A stretch of DNA of 64,000 nucleotides, taken from positions 1 to 64,000 of the forward strand of contig JAEXOO010000032.1 of NCBI GenBank assembly GCA_023439305.1, in the 5' to 3' direction. The notes below the pieces were generated by a model that saw only the letters and a list, made by a program, of their open reading frames with translations, did not search any database and was not told the DNA's origin. Position 1 is the first letter of the stretch, and each line of letters opens with the position of its first letter. Position numbers and translations under genes: made by a program. This document shows, piece after piece, positions 44,937-52,507 of this stretch. This stretch comes from Pseudomonadota bacterium (GTDB lineage Bacteria; Pseudomonadota; Gammaproteobacteria; Burkholderiales; Burkholderiaceae_B).

Positions 44937-44981
44937 GGTTTCTCCTCGTTCAAGGGCGTGCAAGGCACGCCCGCCTCCCAA

Positions 44982-45080
44982 CACAATTTTTTCAGTGATT
45001 ATCGGTATGAAAAAATTTTTGCAAAACTAGGGTAAACGAGAAATATTTTTACAGGATGACGCCTGCAAATTTTCAATTCA
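44982..45080. promoter_or_regulatory. Cluster of A/T-palindromic sites, candidate RpiR operators
   Basis: Four related sites occur: ATGAAAAAATTTTTGCA at 45007-45023, a reverse copy CACTGAAAAAATTG at 44985-44998, GAGAAATATTTTTACA near 45038-45053, and TGAAAATTTG in reverse near 45065-45074. They lie between the MFS gene start (44936) and the RpiR gene end (45157). Spacing is roughly two helical turns. They are weak individually but share the core GAAA(A/T)n TTT. Confidence 0.35.
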
Positions 45081-45156
45081 TTGATATAAAAGGATATTTC
45101 AAATAAATCACATCATTCTCTTTTGAGTATGATGGTTATTTGATTTCTTGATGTGG

Positions 45157-45999
45157 CTACAGCTCCTGGAAGCTGTCGTGGAAGGCTTCCACCATGCCCA
45201 GGTGTCGTCGGCCGGCCGGACCGGCATTGTCCATGACCTGGCTCAGTACCAAGTGGCAGAGCCCGATCACGGCAACGTGATTATCCAGTACGCCAGGGGA
45301 TTGCACGTCGCAGCGCACCGTCCAGCGACAGGCGCTTTTTTCGGGGCTGAGCTGATCGGTGATGTGCAGCACGTTGGGGCATTGAAGCGCCACTTGTCCT
45401 ATCAGCTGGTTCATGCCGCGTACACGGCGACGCAGGGCAAATATCACCACCATGTCTTCGTCGCGTATGCCCGCCAGATGCTCGCCCATGGTTTCGCCCG
45501 GTCCGGGGACCAGTTGGGCGTCTGGCACGATCTGCAGCAACTGCCAGCGGAAATAGCTGGCCAGGGAATGGCTGGACCGGAAACCGAGCACCCACACTTT
45601 GCGGGCACCCAGGATGGCTTGGGCTATTTCGTCCAGTAGGGCTTCTGGGATGCGTCGATAGGTAGAGGCCAGATTATTCTGGCTTTGCTGCAGATGCGTC
45701 GCCAGGGAGCGGCCGGTTTCGGTGTCGGTTGCGGCCAGCAGCAGGGGCGAGCCTGCGTTTTTTTCAGACCGCACCTGTTTGCGGGCGGCCTCGTAGTTGG
45801 TGTAGCCCAGGCGCCGGATGAAGCGCGTTACGGTAGCATTGGAAACATGCGCCAAGGAAGCCAGTTCCGATGCCGTATAACCCGCCAGATCACCGGGAAA
45901 GTCCAGGGCGAATTCCGCCAGGCGCCGCTCTGATGGAGAGAGATCCTGGAGGATCTCGCGTATGCGTCCAACAAAGGATTTGACGGCGGTATCAGGCAT
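45157..45999 (-). CDS. RpiR-family transcriptional regulator (HTH + SIS)
   Basis: This 280-residue regulator has an N-terminal RpiR helix-turn-helix (LASLAHVSNATVTRFIRRLGYTNYEA, residues about 47-72) and a C-terminal SIS sugar-isomerase-like sensor domain (VWVLGFRSSHSLASYFRWQL, residues about 135-155). Such proteins sense phosphosugars or related metabolites. It reads in the same direction as the MFS-racemase-MFS cluster, 220 bases upstream of it. It probably controls this cluster through sites at about 44982-45080. Confidence 0.85.
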   Translation of the reverse strand: MPDTAVKSFVGRIREILQDLSPSERRLAEFALDFPGDLAGYTASELASLAHVSNATVTRFIRRLGYTNYEAARKQVRSEKNAGSPLLLAATDTETGRSLATHLQQSQNNLASTYRRIPEALLDEIAQAILGARKVWVLGFRSSHSLASYFRWQLLQIVPDAQLVPGPGETMGEHLAGIRDEDMVVIFALRRRVRGMNQLIGQVALQCPNVLHITDQLSPEKSACRWTVRCDVQSPGVLDNHVAVIGLCHLVLSQVMDNAGPAGRRHLGMVEAFHDSFQEL

Positions 46000-46147
46000 G
46001 GCGTTCCGTGTTCTGTTTATAGTGTGTGTTCTGAATTTTACGGGTGAGCGGCCTTAACTGTATCAAAATTTCCCGTTTATGAGCGCTTGTTTCAGCAATG
46101 AATGGAATTAGCCAATACATTTCAGATCCAAGCGGAATGACGGAAAT

Positions 46148-46657
46148 TCAACGGCCTTTCAGCACCTCAAAATGCCGCCTTAAGTCATTCAAAGCATGGG
46201 CCAGTGATCCCGCCACGAATTGCGTGCTGATCGCCACCATTAGATTGCTGGGCAGGCCGAAGTCTTCCACCAGGGCGCCATTGCGATCGCGCCAGACCTC
46301 GCTGGCCGAGTCCAGCACCAGCGGTCCGTAGTGTTCGCCTACGGTCTCCAATACGGTGCCCTCGTGTTGGCGATAGGTGAAGACAGGCAGGCCGCGGGCG
46401 ACAGCATAGCCGATCTCGAAGGCCGTGCCGGTGTCGACTTCGGCGCCGCGAAATGGCGTGATGTTGGCCAGTACGGCGTCCGCCTGGTCCAGCAGGCGGA
46501 TGTTGTGATGGTAGATGGCGCTGGCGTCGCTTTCCTCCTGATCTACCGGGTGCAGGGGTTCAAAGCCGAATTCCCGGACCATTTTCTTGTGTAGTTCGGC
46601 TCGCTCCAGGGCATCCGTGAAAAAAACATCCGGGCCGGCTAGATAAATGCGTTTCAT
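46148..46657 (-). CDS. Nucleoside 2-deoxyribosyltransferase-like protein
   Basis: This protein of 169 residues starts MKRIYLAGPDVFF, typical of the N-deoxyribosyltransferase fold. The catalytic segment has DAVLANITPFRGAEVDTGTAFEIGYAVARGLPVF, with the acidic residues that form the nucleoside-binding pocket. It could exchange or hydrolyse bases from deoxynucleosides (salvage or a housecleaning role). The ATG at 46657 was preferred over 46669 because GGAGA lies 7 bases before it. The gene stands alone. Confidence 0.82.
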   Translation of the reverse strand: MKRIYLAGPDVFFTDALERAELHKKMVREFGFEPLHPVDQEESDASAIYHHNIRLLDQADAVLANITPFRGAEVDTGTAFEIGYAVARGLPVFTYRQHEGTVLETVGEHYGPLVLDSASEVWRDRNGALVEDFGLPSNLMVAISTQFVAGSLAHALNDLRRHFEVLKGR

Positions 46658-46810
46658 AGAGTTCTCCATAAAAGGCTGGGCGTCGCAATGTGCTTGCGGC
46701 CTATGCGCTCCGCCTGGGTGGGCATGATTCATTTTATCGGCTCGTTTTTTGTCGCGAGGTATTTTTTTGTCGGCCGCTTTTTGGCCATTCAAGGTGGGGC
46801 GATGAACATG

Positions 46811-46837
46811 AAAAAAGCCAACCCGAGGGTTGGCTTT
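46811..46837 (-). terminator. Terminator of sstT
   Basis: AAAGCCAACCC (46814-46824) pairs with GGGTTGGCTTT (46827-46837) and is followed on the minus strand by six Ts. It lies 22 bases past the sstT stop. Confidence 0.75.
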
Positions 46838-46858
46838 CTGGGGGCGGGCAAAGAAGGA

Positions 46859-48085
46859 TCAGGCGCGCCCGGGCTCCAGCGTGGCAGCGGCGGTGAACAG
46901 CACATCGGTGGATGAATTCAGTGCGGTTTCCACCGAGTCCTGAACTACTCCGATCACAAAGCCGACGCCCACCACTTGCATGGCCACGTCGTTGGAGATG
47001 CCGAACATGCTGCAAGCCAGAGGGATCAGGAGCAAGGAGCCGCCGGCCACGCCGGAGGCGCCGCAGGCCGCCACGCTGGCGACCAGGCTCAGCAGCAGGG
47101 CGGTGGGCAGATCGGGCGTCATTTCCATGGTGTGCACGGCCGCCAGGGTCAGCACTGTGATGGTGACGGCGGCGCCCGCCATATTGATGGTCGCGCCCAG
47201 GGGAATGGACACGGAATAGGTGTCTTTGTTCAGGCCCAGTTTTTCGCACAGAGCGAGGTTGACTGGAATGTTGGCGGCCGAGCTGCGGGTAAAGAAGGCG
47301 GTAATGCCGCTTTCACGCAGGCAGGTGAAGACCAGCGGGTAAGGATTGCGGCGCAGCTTAAGGAAAACGATGAGCGGGTTGACCACCAGGGCCACCAGCA
47401 GCATGCAGCCCACCAGCACCATGAGCAGCAAAGCGTACTGTTGCAGGGCTTCAAAGCCGGATTCGGCTATCGTGGCAGCCACCAGGCCGAAGATGCCCAA
47501 TGGCGCGAATCGGATCACCAGGCGCACCAGGGACGAGACAGCTGCAGCGGTGTCGGTCAGGAAGTCGCGCGTGGTCTGCGTGCCGTGCTTGAGCGCAACG
47601 CCCAGCACAATGGCCCAGGCGAGAATGCCCATATAGTTGGCATCCAACAGCGCCTGGACTGGGTTCACCACAATGCTGGTCAACAAGCCCAGCAGCACTT
47701 CGGCGATATTGCCGGGCGGGTTCAGAGTGGAATTGGCCAGGTCCAGCTTCAGCGTGACGGGAAAGGCGAAGCTGGCAATCACGGCAATCAGGGCGGCCAG
47801 GAAGGTGCCCAGCAAATACAGCATCAGAACCGGACCCATGCGGCTGTTGGACTGCGCTTTCTGGTTGGCGATAGAAGACATCACCAGCACGAAGACCAGA
47901 ATGGGGGCCACCGACTTCAGGGCAGAGACGAAAAGCTGGCCGAGCAGGGAAATGGACTGGGCGGTGTCGGGCGCGAAACGGCCCACCAGAATGCCGGCGA
48001 TCAGGCCAATGACGATCTGCGTGACCAGGCTGCCGTGAAAAATGAACCCGAACGGGCCCCTGGCTTGTGCTGCGGTGTGAGCCAT
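46859..48085 (-). CDS. sstT: Sodium:serine/threonine symporter SstT
   Basis: This 408-residue inner-membrane symporter matches SstT, with eight helices and two re-entrant loops. Family blocks are VAPILVFVLVMSSIANQ (re-entrant loop HP1 region), FTRSSAANIPVNLALCEKLGLNKD and SIPLGATINMAGAAVTITVLTLAAVHT with the conserved NMxG motif, and later ACGASGVAGGSLLLIPLAC. It uses Na+ to import Ser and Thr. It ends at its own terminator. Confidence 0.93.
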   Translation of the reverse strand: MAHTAAQARGPFGFIFHGSLVTQIVIGLIAGILVGRFAPDTAQSISLLGQLFVSALKSVAPILVFVLVMSSIANQKAQSNSRMGPVLMLYLLGTFLAALIAVIASFAFPVTLKLDLANSTLNPPGNIAEVLLGLLTSIVVNPVQALLDANYMGILAWAIVLGVALKHGTQTTRDFLTDTAAAVSSLVRLVIRFAPLGIFGLVAATIAESGFEALQQYALLLMVLVGCMLLVALVVNPLIVFLKLRRNPYPLVFTCLRESGITAFFTRSSAANIPVNLALCEKLGLNKDTYSVSIPLGATINMAGAAVTITVLTLAAVHTMEMTPDLPTALLLSLVASVAACGASGVAGGSLLLIPLACSMFGISNDVAMQVVGVGFVIGVVQDSVETALNSSTDVLFTAAATLEPGRA

Positions 48086-48196
48086 GAGAAGGCGACTCCA
48101 AACAAGGTGTGGTGTTGGTAAAAGCGGAACCGGCGCCGCCCGCCTTGTGGGCGAGCTGCGCCGGATCAGGTAAAAACGTATTCTAGCACCTTGGTA

Positions 48197-48225
48197 TGTA
48201 CATCTTGCAGGGCGTGTGATATGCT
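48197..48225 (+). promoter_or_regulatory. Candidate ssrA promoter
   Basis: TGTACA (48197-48202, four of six matches to the -35 box) and TATGCT (48220-48225) are 17 bases apart. Transcription would start about 6-8 bases later, close to the processed 5' end of tmRNA at 48238. Confidence 0.5.
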
Positions 48226-48237
48226 GCTTTATCCACT

Positions 48238-48599
48238 GGGGTCGACATGGCTTCGACGTGGGTCAAGAAACAGAGCAGGGCGTGTCGAGCACCAGTACGC
48301 TCGTAAATCCACTGGAAAACCACAAACGCCAACGACGAGCGTTTCGCTCTAGCCGCTTAAGGCTGGGCCGCTGCACTAATTTGTCTTTGGGTTAGGTAGG
48401 GCAACCTACAGCAGCGACATTTACAAAGAATCGAATCGGCCTGGGCCACGAAGGTCGGTTCTAAAACTTAGTGGCTCGCCAAGGAAAGGCCTGTCGATTG
48501 GCACAGTCCGAGGTTAAAACTTAAAATTAATCGACTACACATGTAGAACTGCCTGCGGACGACTTGCGGACGGGGGTTCAATTCCCCCCGACTCCACCA
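48238..48599 (+). ncRNA. ssrA: Transfer-messenger RNA (tmRNA)
   Basis: tmRNA rescues stalled ribosomes and tags the peptide for proteolysis. The 5' end GGGGTCG pairs with CGACTCC before the 3' ACCA, and the T-arm GGGGTTCAATTCCCC is intact. The tag frame (48328-48360) reads ANDERFALAA and ends with TAA, the standard betaproteobacterial tag. Length is 362 bases, in the usual range. tmRNA 3' ends are frequent integration sites for islands, and the sequence changes in character directly after this gene. Confidence 0.97.
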
Positions 48600-48634
48600 A
48601 AAATCCCTTAAAAACCAATGACTTAGCTGTGGAG

Positions 48635-48672
48635 TTAAGCATAAGTTGGCATAAATGCCATCATATGCTTAA
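48635..48672. repeat. 38-bp near-perfect palindrome downstream of ssrA
   Basis: TTAAGCATA (48635-48643) pairs with TATGCTTAA (48664-48672), and inside them TGGCAT-AA-ATGCCA (48647-48660) is itself perfect. Only two base pairs in the whole 38 bases are mismatched. It could be a recombinase- or transposase-binding core, or a cruciform. Confidence 0.7.
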
Positions 48673-48682
48673 TTTCACGAAT

Positions 48683-48715
48683 TGCCATATTATGTTTTAT
48701 CGAAAAAATATGGCA
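48683..48715. repeat. Second inverted repeat next to the ssrA palindrome
   Basis: TGCCATATT (48683-48691) pairs with AATATGGCA (48707-48715). The TGGCA half-site thus occurs four times in 70 bases together with the previous palindrome. Confidence 0.55.
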
Positions 48716-48733
48716 TAGTTAAAGGTTTTGCTC

Positions 48734-48770
48734 AAAAAAAGCGCTCCAAAATTTGGAGCGCTTTTTTTTT
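48734..48770. terminator. Strong bidirectional terminator
   Basis: GCGCTCCAAA (48741-48750) pairs with TTTGGAGCGC (48752-48761), flanked by A7 before and T9 after. It is the first terminator after tmRNA and would stop transcription from both sides. Confidence 0.8.
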
Positions 48771-49468
48771 GGGTCAAAACTTATGCTGGGTTCTTTGCTC
48801 GTTCGAGGTCAATTACCGAACTCGAAGATATAGGGTGCCCGGTTTGCTGGCCCACTTGTTGTATTCATCATTACTTGTCAGATGCCAGTTCGTAGCCAAC
48901 AAAATCCGCCGCAGGCATATCTCTGGCCAATGTCGCCTGACGCTTATGGTTGGAAGACCAACCTCATCAAACTTACTTCCATGAAGTCGACACTAAAGTG
49001 CGAAGCTGTAATGGGTCTTCCATCTGGTGAAGCCAAGTAACGGGTTGTGTTAAGGTGCCGTCCCCGAAAACAGTCTCTATAGGAAAGTTGGCCAATCATT
49101 GTCATTGCAGCATATGGCATTTCTCTGCCAAGCCTAGCGAATTGAAGTCCATTGAGGCTAGTGAGCTCCTCATATTGCGAATATTTGTCTTACTAATTTC
49201 GTCGGAGGTCGGCATCGAAGTTGCCGCCCTCATGATTTAACCTTACCAGCGCTTAGTGCTGTTAACTATTGATATTGACCTCTCTGCGGTTACCAGCATA
49301 GACTAGACGGGTTTCTGATTCTTGAGTTTAAAAGTGGGCAAAAGTAGCTCTGTCGGGTGGCATCCGACATCTACCGTTCCGTTCGATTAAGAGCGGTTCG
49401 TCGTGGACTTCAGCGGCGGTCTAGCCCGTACTGATGCCGAACTTTAGACTTACTCTCAAGGACTATTC
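48771..49468. other. Gene-poor spacer with a possible decayed coding remnant
   Basis: No intact gene is supported. On the minus strand, between about 49058 and 48813, three frames successively give protein-like stretches, the last ending WASKPGTLYLRVR before a stop at 48813-48815. This tail resembles the C-terminus of the intact fibrinogen-like gene next door (WQPATLYLWAR). It may be a frameshifted relic, but the match is only a few residues. The rest has no recognisable structure. Confidence 0.35.
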
Positions 49469-49552
49469 ATGGAATTTGAATTTAAATTCAGAATACACCC
49501 GTTGTTTGTAATCTTCGTCATTAAGTTGGCGCTGGTTATCATCGGCGGTTAA
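49469..49552 (+). CDS. Small hydrophobic peptide gene (27 aa)
   Basis: A 27-codon frame starts at ATG 49469 with AAGGA 6 bases before it and ends TAA at 49552. The peptide has a charged Glu/Phe/Lys/Arg N-terminus (MEFEFKFRIH) and then a hydrophobic stretch (PLFVIFVIKLALVIIGG) long enough to cross a membrane. A strong intrinsic terminator follows 10 bases after the stop. A clean ribosome-binding site, a hydrophobic helix and a terminator argue that it is expressed. The function is unknown; small membrane toxins and membrane-protein regulators have this look. Confidence 0.5.
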   Translation: MEFEFKFRIHPLFVIFVIKLALVIIGG

Positions 49553-49562
49553 AGTGGGATGA

Positions 49563-49593
49563 GGGAGACGAGACACCGTCTCCCTTATTTTTT
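49563..49593 (+). terminator. Intrinsic terminator of the 27-aa peptide gene
   Basis: GGGAGACG (49563-49570) pairs with CGTCTCCC (49577-49584), loop AGACAC, followed by TTATTTTTT. Confidence 0.8.
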
Positions 49594-49616
49594 CGTCTCG
49601 AGTATGGCTTGTGAGC

Positions 49617-51053
49617 CTATCGAGCCCAAAGATATAGCGTGGCGGGCTGCCAGATGTTCTTGTCGGAATTCATCCAGCGAGACCCGTATCGCACCCCATA
49701 AGCCCCTAGTCCACCACAGGAGTCATGTGTGCCAAGGCTACTGCTACGGTCTTGATTGGAGGCCCATCCCCATCTGACACTACAGGCTGAGAATTCTCCG
49801 GAATTTATAACAACGCCAGATTCTCTGAAATTAAACTCAAATCTAGATGTGAGAATAGGTTCCCCATTAGGATACTTCGTCTCACGTATAAACCAATCTG
49901 GATAGCTCGTCGTACCGGCGTCTCCAATGCCATCAGAGTATTCTTTCCGTTGTGCATCACCAAACGCTGAGAAAGGCGTTGACATAGGACGTGTTTCGAA
50001 CTTTCGCGTAGCTTCGTTACTGGCTTCCAGGCGATATTCTGATGCATTCATCTGTGTGAATGCCTGTGATACTAAGTTCGCATCATTGCGGTTCAAATTG
50101 CTGGCTGTGTCATTCAATAGTGTCCCGGCAGTCCAGTACGTCGTATCTCCTTGAAGCGTTATACCATCGCCTTTCGCCTGCTTCATCAGCAGCGTCCAGC
50201 CGCCACCATCCGTAGTCATATCGCAAAAGACGTCATATGCCGGAAAGCGTTTTGACGGCCTCACTCGGAACACTCCATCACCTGTTGCGCCGTCATAAGC
50301 GTAGCCCGCCTTGCCTTGGCGATACTCCAAGCAGCTGGCCGCGAAAGTGCCGTCCGACCAAGTCCGATACCCGGCATTCTGTGCGATATTCACATAGATA
50401 TTAATAGATACGGGTGTGGTGGCTTTTTTCCCGGCATAAGATGCGGTGATGGTTGATGAGAATTCTCCTGCCTTGCTTGGAGTCCCAGAGAGCACGCCCT
50501 TCAAAAGTGAGACGCCATCAGGTAAGTTACCACTGGATATAGTCCAGGATTCCAGGCCAGGAACATAATCTCGGTCGCCAGTGACCGACAGCCCTGGAGT
50601 CAAGTCCAGAGAGTACGCTTGGTTAACCCCCCCATTCGGCGCCGCAACACCGGCCAAGGTTATCGTGACTTCTGCCGCAATGATTTGATATTCCTGCTCG
50701 CCGGCCTTGTTCCTATAGGCCGCTCCTATGCGGACGAGGTAGGTACCCGGCTCAGTGAGGACACCCTTCAAAGTGCCATCGACTACGGAAAGCTCATCAG
50801 GCCCTTGAAGCAACGACCACACCACTTTTGAGCTATCGAAATGAGGGTCGCCTACTACCGTAAGTAGTGGATTCAAGTCGACCGTATACAGCTTGCCTAC
50901 TGCGGCTCCAGGCAATGCGCCGCCAGTCAGCGTCACCTGGATTGGGGTGCTGCTGATTGTAGAGAGAGTCGGTACGACTACAAGGTACTTGCTGGCGCTA
51001 GCTGCGCTAGCAGTAGCGAAGGCCATCAGGATGGCGAGTGTTAATTTAGTCAT
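49617..51053 (-). CDS. Secreted protein with Ig-like repeats and a fibrinogen-like C-terminal domain
   Basis: This 478-residue protein starts with a signal peptide (MTKLTLAILMAFATASAASA). Residues about 38-133 and 134-222 look like two putative-Ig (He_PIG-type) beta-sandwich repeats, with VNQAYSLDLTPGLSVTGD and GTPSKAGEF-like motifs. Residues about 240-478 form a fibrinogen-related domain: SCLEYRQ, then VFCDMTTDGGGWTLLMK, then SCGGLGAYGVRYGSRWMN. Fibrinogen-related domains bind sugars or acetyl groups in animals and occur in some bacterial secreted proteins. The gene is 113 bases from the tniQ stop, same strand, and lies inside the mobile region, so it is probably transposon cargo. No strong ribosome-binding site is visible. 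Confidence 0.8.
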   Translation of the reverse strand: MTKLTLAILMAFATASAASASKYLVVVPTLSTISSTPIQVTLTGGALPGAAVGKLYTVDLNPLLTVVGDPHFDSSKVVWSLLQGPDELSVVDGTLKGVLTEPGTYLVRIGAAYRNKAGEQEYQIIAAEVTITLAGVAAPNGGVNQAYSLDLTPGLSVTGDRDYVPGLESWTISSGNLPDGVSLLKGVLSGTPSKAGEFSSTITASYAGKKATTPVSINIYVNIAQNAGYRTWSDGTFAASCLEYRQGKAGYAYDGATGDGVFRVRPSKRFPAYDVFCDMTTDGGGWTLLMKQAKGDGITLQGDTTYWTAGTLLNDTASNLNRNDANLVSQAFTQMNASEYRLEASNEATRKFETRPMSTPFSAFGDAQRKEYSDGIGDAGTTSYPDWFIRETKYPNGEPILTSRFEFNFRESGVVINSGEFSACSVRWGWASNQDRSSSLGTHDSCGGLGAYGVRYGSRWMNSDKNIWQPATLYLWAR

Positions 51054-51166
51054 GCTGTGTCTGCCCAAGTTTTGGATAGTCTGTATAGGCAATACAGCTC
51101 GTTTTTCGATAATAATTGTTCGGTAGTTCCAACAGACGAGATAGCTGCAGTCATTTGCACGGAATT

Positions 51167-52507
51167 TCACGCGTAATCGTCATTCGCCGCTAGGTCGGAT
51201 AGTACCGAGTACAGGTTTTGTACCCGGTTCAGCATTTTTCTTTCGACCAATTCGCTCATCCGCTCCATCGATATTCCATCACCGTTTTGCTGAATATGCT
51301 CGCAGGCCTGCTTGAGCTGTAGATGAAGCTTGGCTTGTTTGTCATGCATTTGCTCACGGCGATAGCGGAGATAGCGTTCACCTAACTGGCGTGCTTCCTC
51401 TGTGGCCTGGATGTAGAGATGGCGGTCATCAATGTCCAGTTCTCCGGCGATATCAGAGACGCTCCTCGGTATTGGACGGGTAAGCTCTTGCTGTAGGTGC
51501 TGACGAATGGCGGGCCAGTCACGTTGTTGACGGTTTCGATGACTTGCAGTTTGCGGATAATGCAGTCTTAGGCAGAGTTGACGCAAGGTGCTGGGTGCCG
51601 TCCATTGGCTTAAGTTTCCTTGTAATAGTGCAGGTAGCCCTGTGTTGCAGTGAATGGCGATGCGCATCGCCGCGTCCAAGGTGAGTGCTGTGCGACTGTG
51701 CTTCCAGTAATGAACTGTGGACTTGCGAACCCCCAGCCGTCTGGCAAATTGTGCGGCCATACCGCCATTCAGTTCACCAATGAGTCTGTCGATAGACTCA
51801 TGGCATTTATCCAAATCGGAGAAAAAATCCTGCTTGGACGTAGCGGCAAGTAGCTCGCCCACTGCCGCAACTTGCTCAATTTCTATTTGGCGTTTCTCTG
51901 TCTGCCGCTTTGGCCCGCCAACCTCTGGATAGCCTAGAAACTGCGTACATGTGGTGCACCAGCCAGGGATGACGTAAGCAGCGGCGTGACGCACATTGCT
52001 TTTCAAGCAATGAGGGCATCGTGCTATGAGTTCGGCCTGATGATTGGCGCATACCTTGTTTAACCCGATGTCCCAGGCTAGACGAAAATAAGGTGTCTTT
52101 TTGTGTTCTAGGTCGTCGTGAAGGCAATGCGGGCACCAGCGCGACTGCGTGGCCATCAACCCCTTGGGAGCGACTACCGACTGCAGGGGCAACAGCGTCA
52201 AGCGATGTAGGCAGGATTGACTGGTCAGCTCCGATAAAGCACTGGCCCATGTCAGGGCACTGTCACCTAGCCCAGAAATCGCCCGTTGATGCCAGACGAA
52301 ACGACTTTTCCCTTTCACCCCTTGGTAGGTTGCCCAGCGTCCTGGCTCAATGCGGTCAATGACAAACTGCGCTAAATCGTTGGTGGAGCAGGAGTGGCTG
52401 TTGGCCAGCCTGCAAAAATAACTCGTTAAGCTTTCGACCTCTGATGTTCTTAAACCGATAGGTGGTAGAGCATGTAGGACTGAGCGAGGTGTAGACGTTG
52501 GACTCAT
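51167..52507 (-). CDS. tniQ: TniQ/TnsD-family target-selection protein
   Basis: This 446-residue protein guides the transposase to its target. The N-terminal TniQ region (about 1-200) includes ESLTSYFCRLANSH and a zinc-ribbon arrangement: RWCPHCLHDD, VCANHQAELIARCPHCL and WCTTCTQFLG. Further on there are two helix-turn-helix-like parts, FARRLGVRKSTVHYWKHSRT and SDIAGELDIDDRHLYIQATEEA, possibly the DNA-recognising TnsD-type extension. It is larger than plain TniQ but a little shorter than Tn7 TnsD. Its ATG overlaps the tnsC stop by 4 bases (ATGA). Confidence 0.88.
   Translation of the reverse strand: MSPTSTPRSVLHALPPIGLRTSEVESLTSYFCRLANSHSCSTNDLAQFVIDRIEPGRWATYQGVKGKSRFVWHQRAISGLGDSALTWASALSELTSQSCLHRLTLLPLQSVVAPKGLMATQSRWCPHCLHDDLEHKKTPYFRLAWDIGLNKVCANHQAELIARCPHCLKSNVRHAAAYVIPGWCTTCTQFLGYPEVGGPKRQTEKRQIEIEQVAAVGELLAATSKQDFFSDLDKCHESIDRLIGELNGGMAAQFARRLGVRKSTVHYWKHSRTALTLDAAMRIAIHCNTGLPALLQGNLSQWTAPSTLRQLCLRLHYPQTASHRNRQQRDWPAIRQHLQQELTRPIPRSVSDIAGELDIDDRHLYIQATEEARQLGERYLRYRREQMHDKQAKLHLQLKQACEHIQQNGDGISMERMSELVERKMLNRVQNLYSVLSDLAANDDYA

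Noticed and set aside
48682..48984. 100-codon plus-strand frame downstream of tmRNA
   Set aside because: It runs across the strong bidirectional terminator at 48734-48770 and has no ribosome-binding site or recognisable content.
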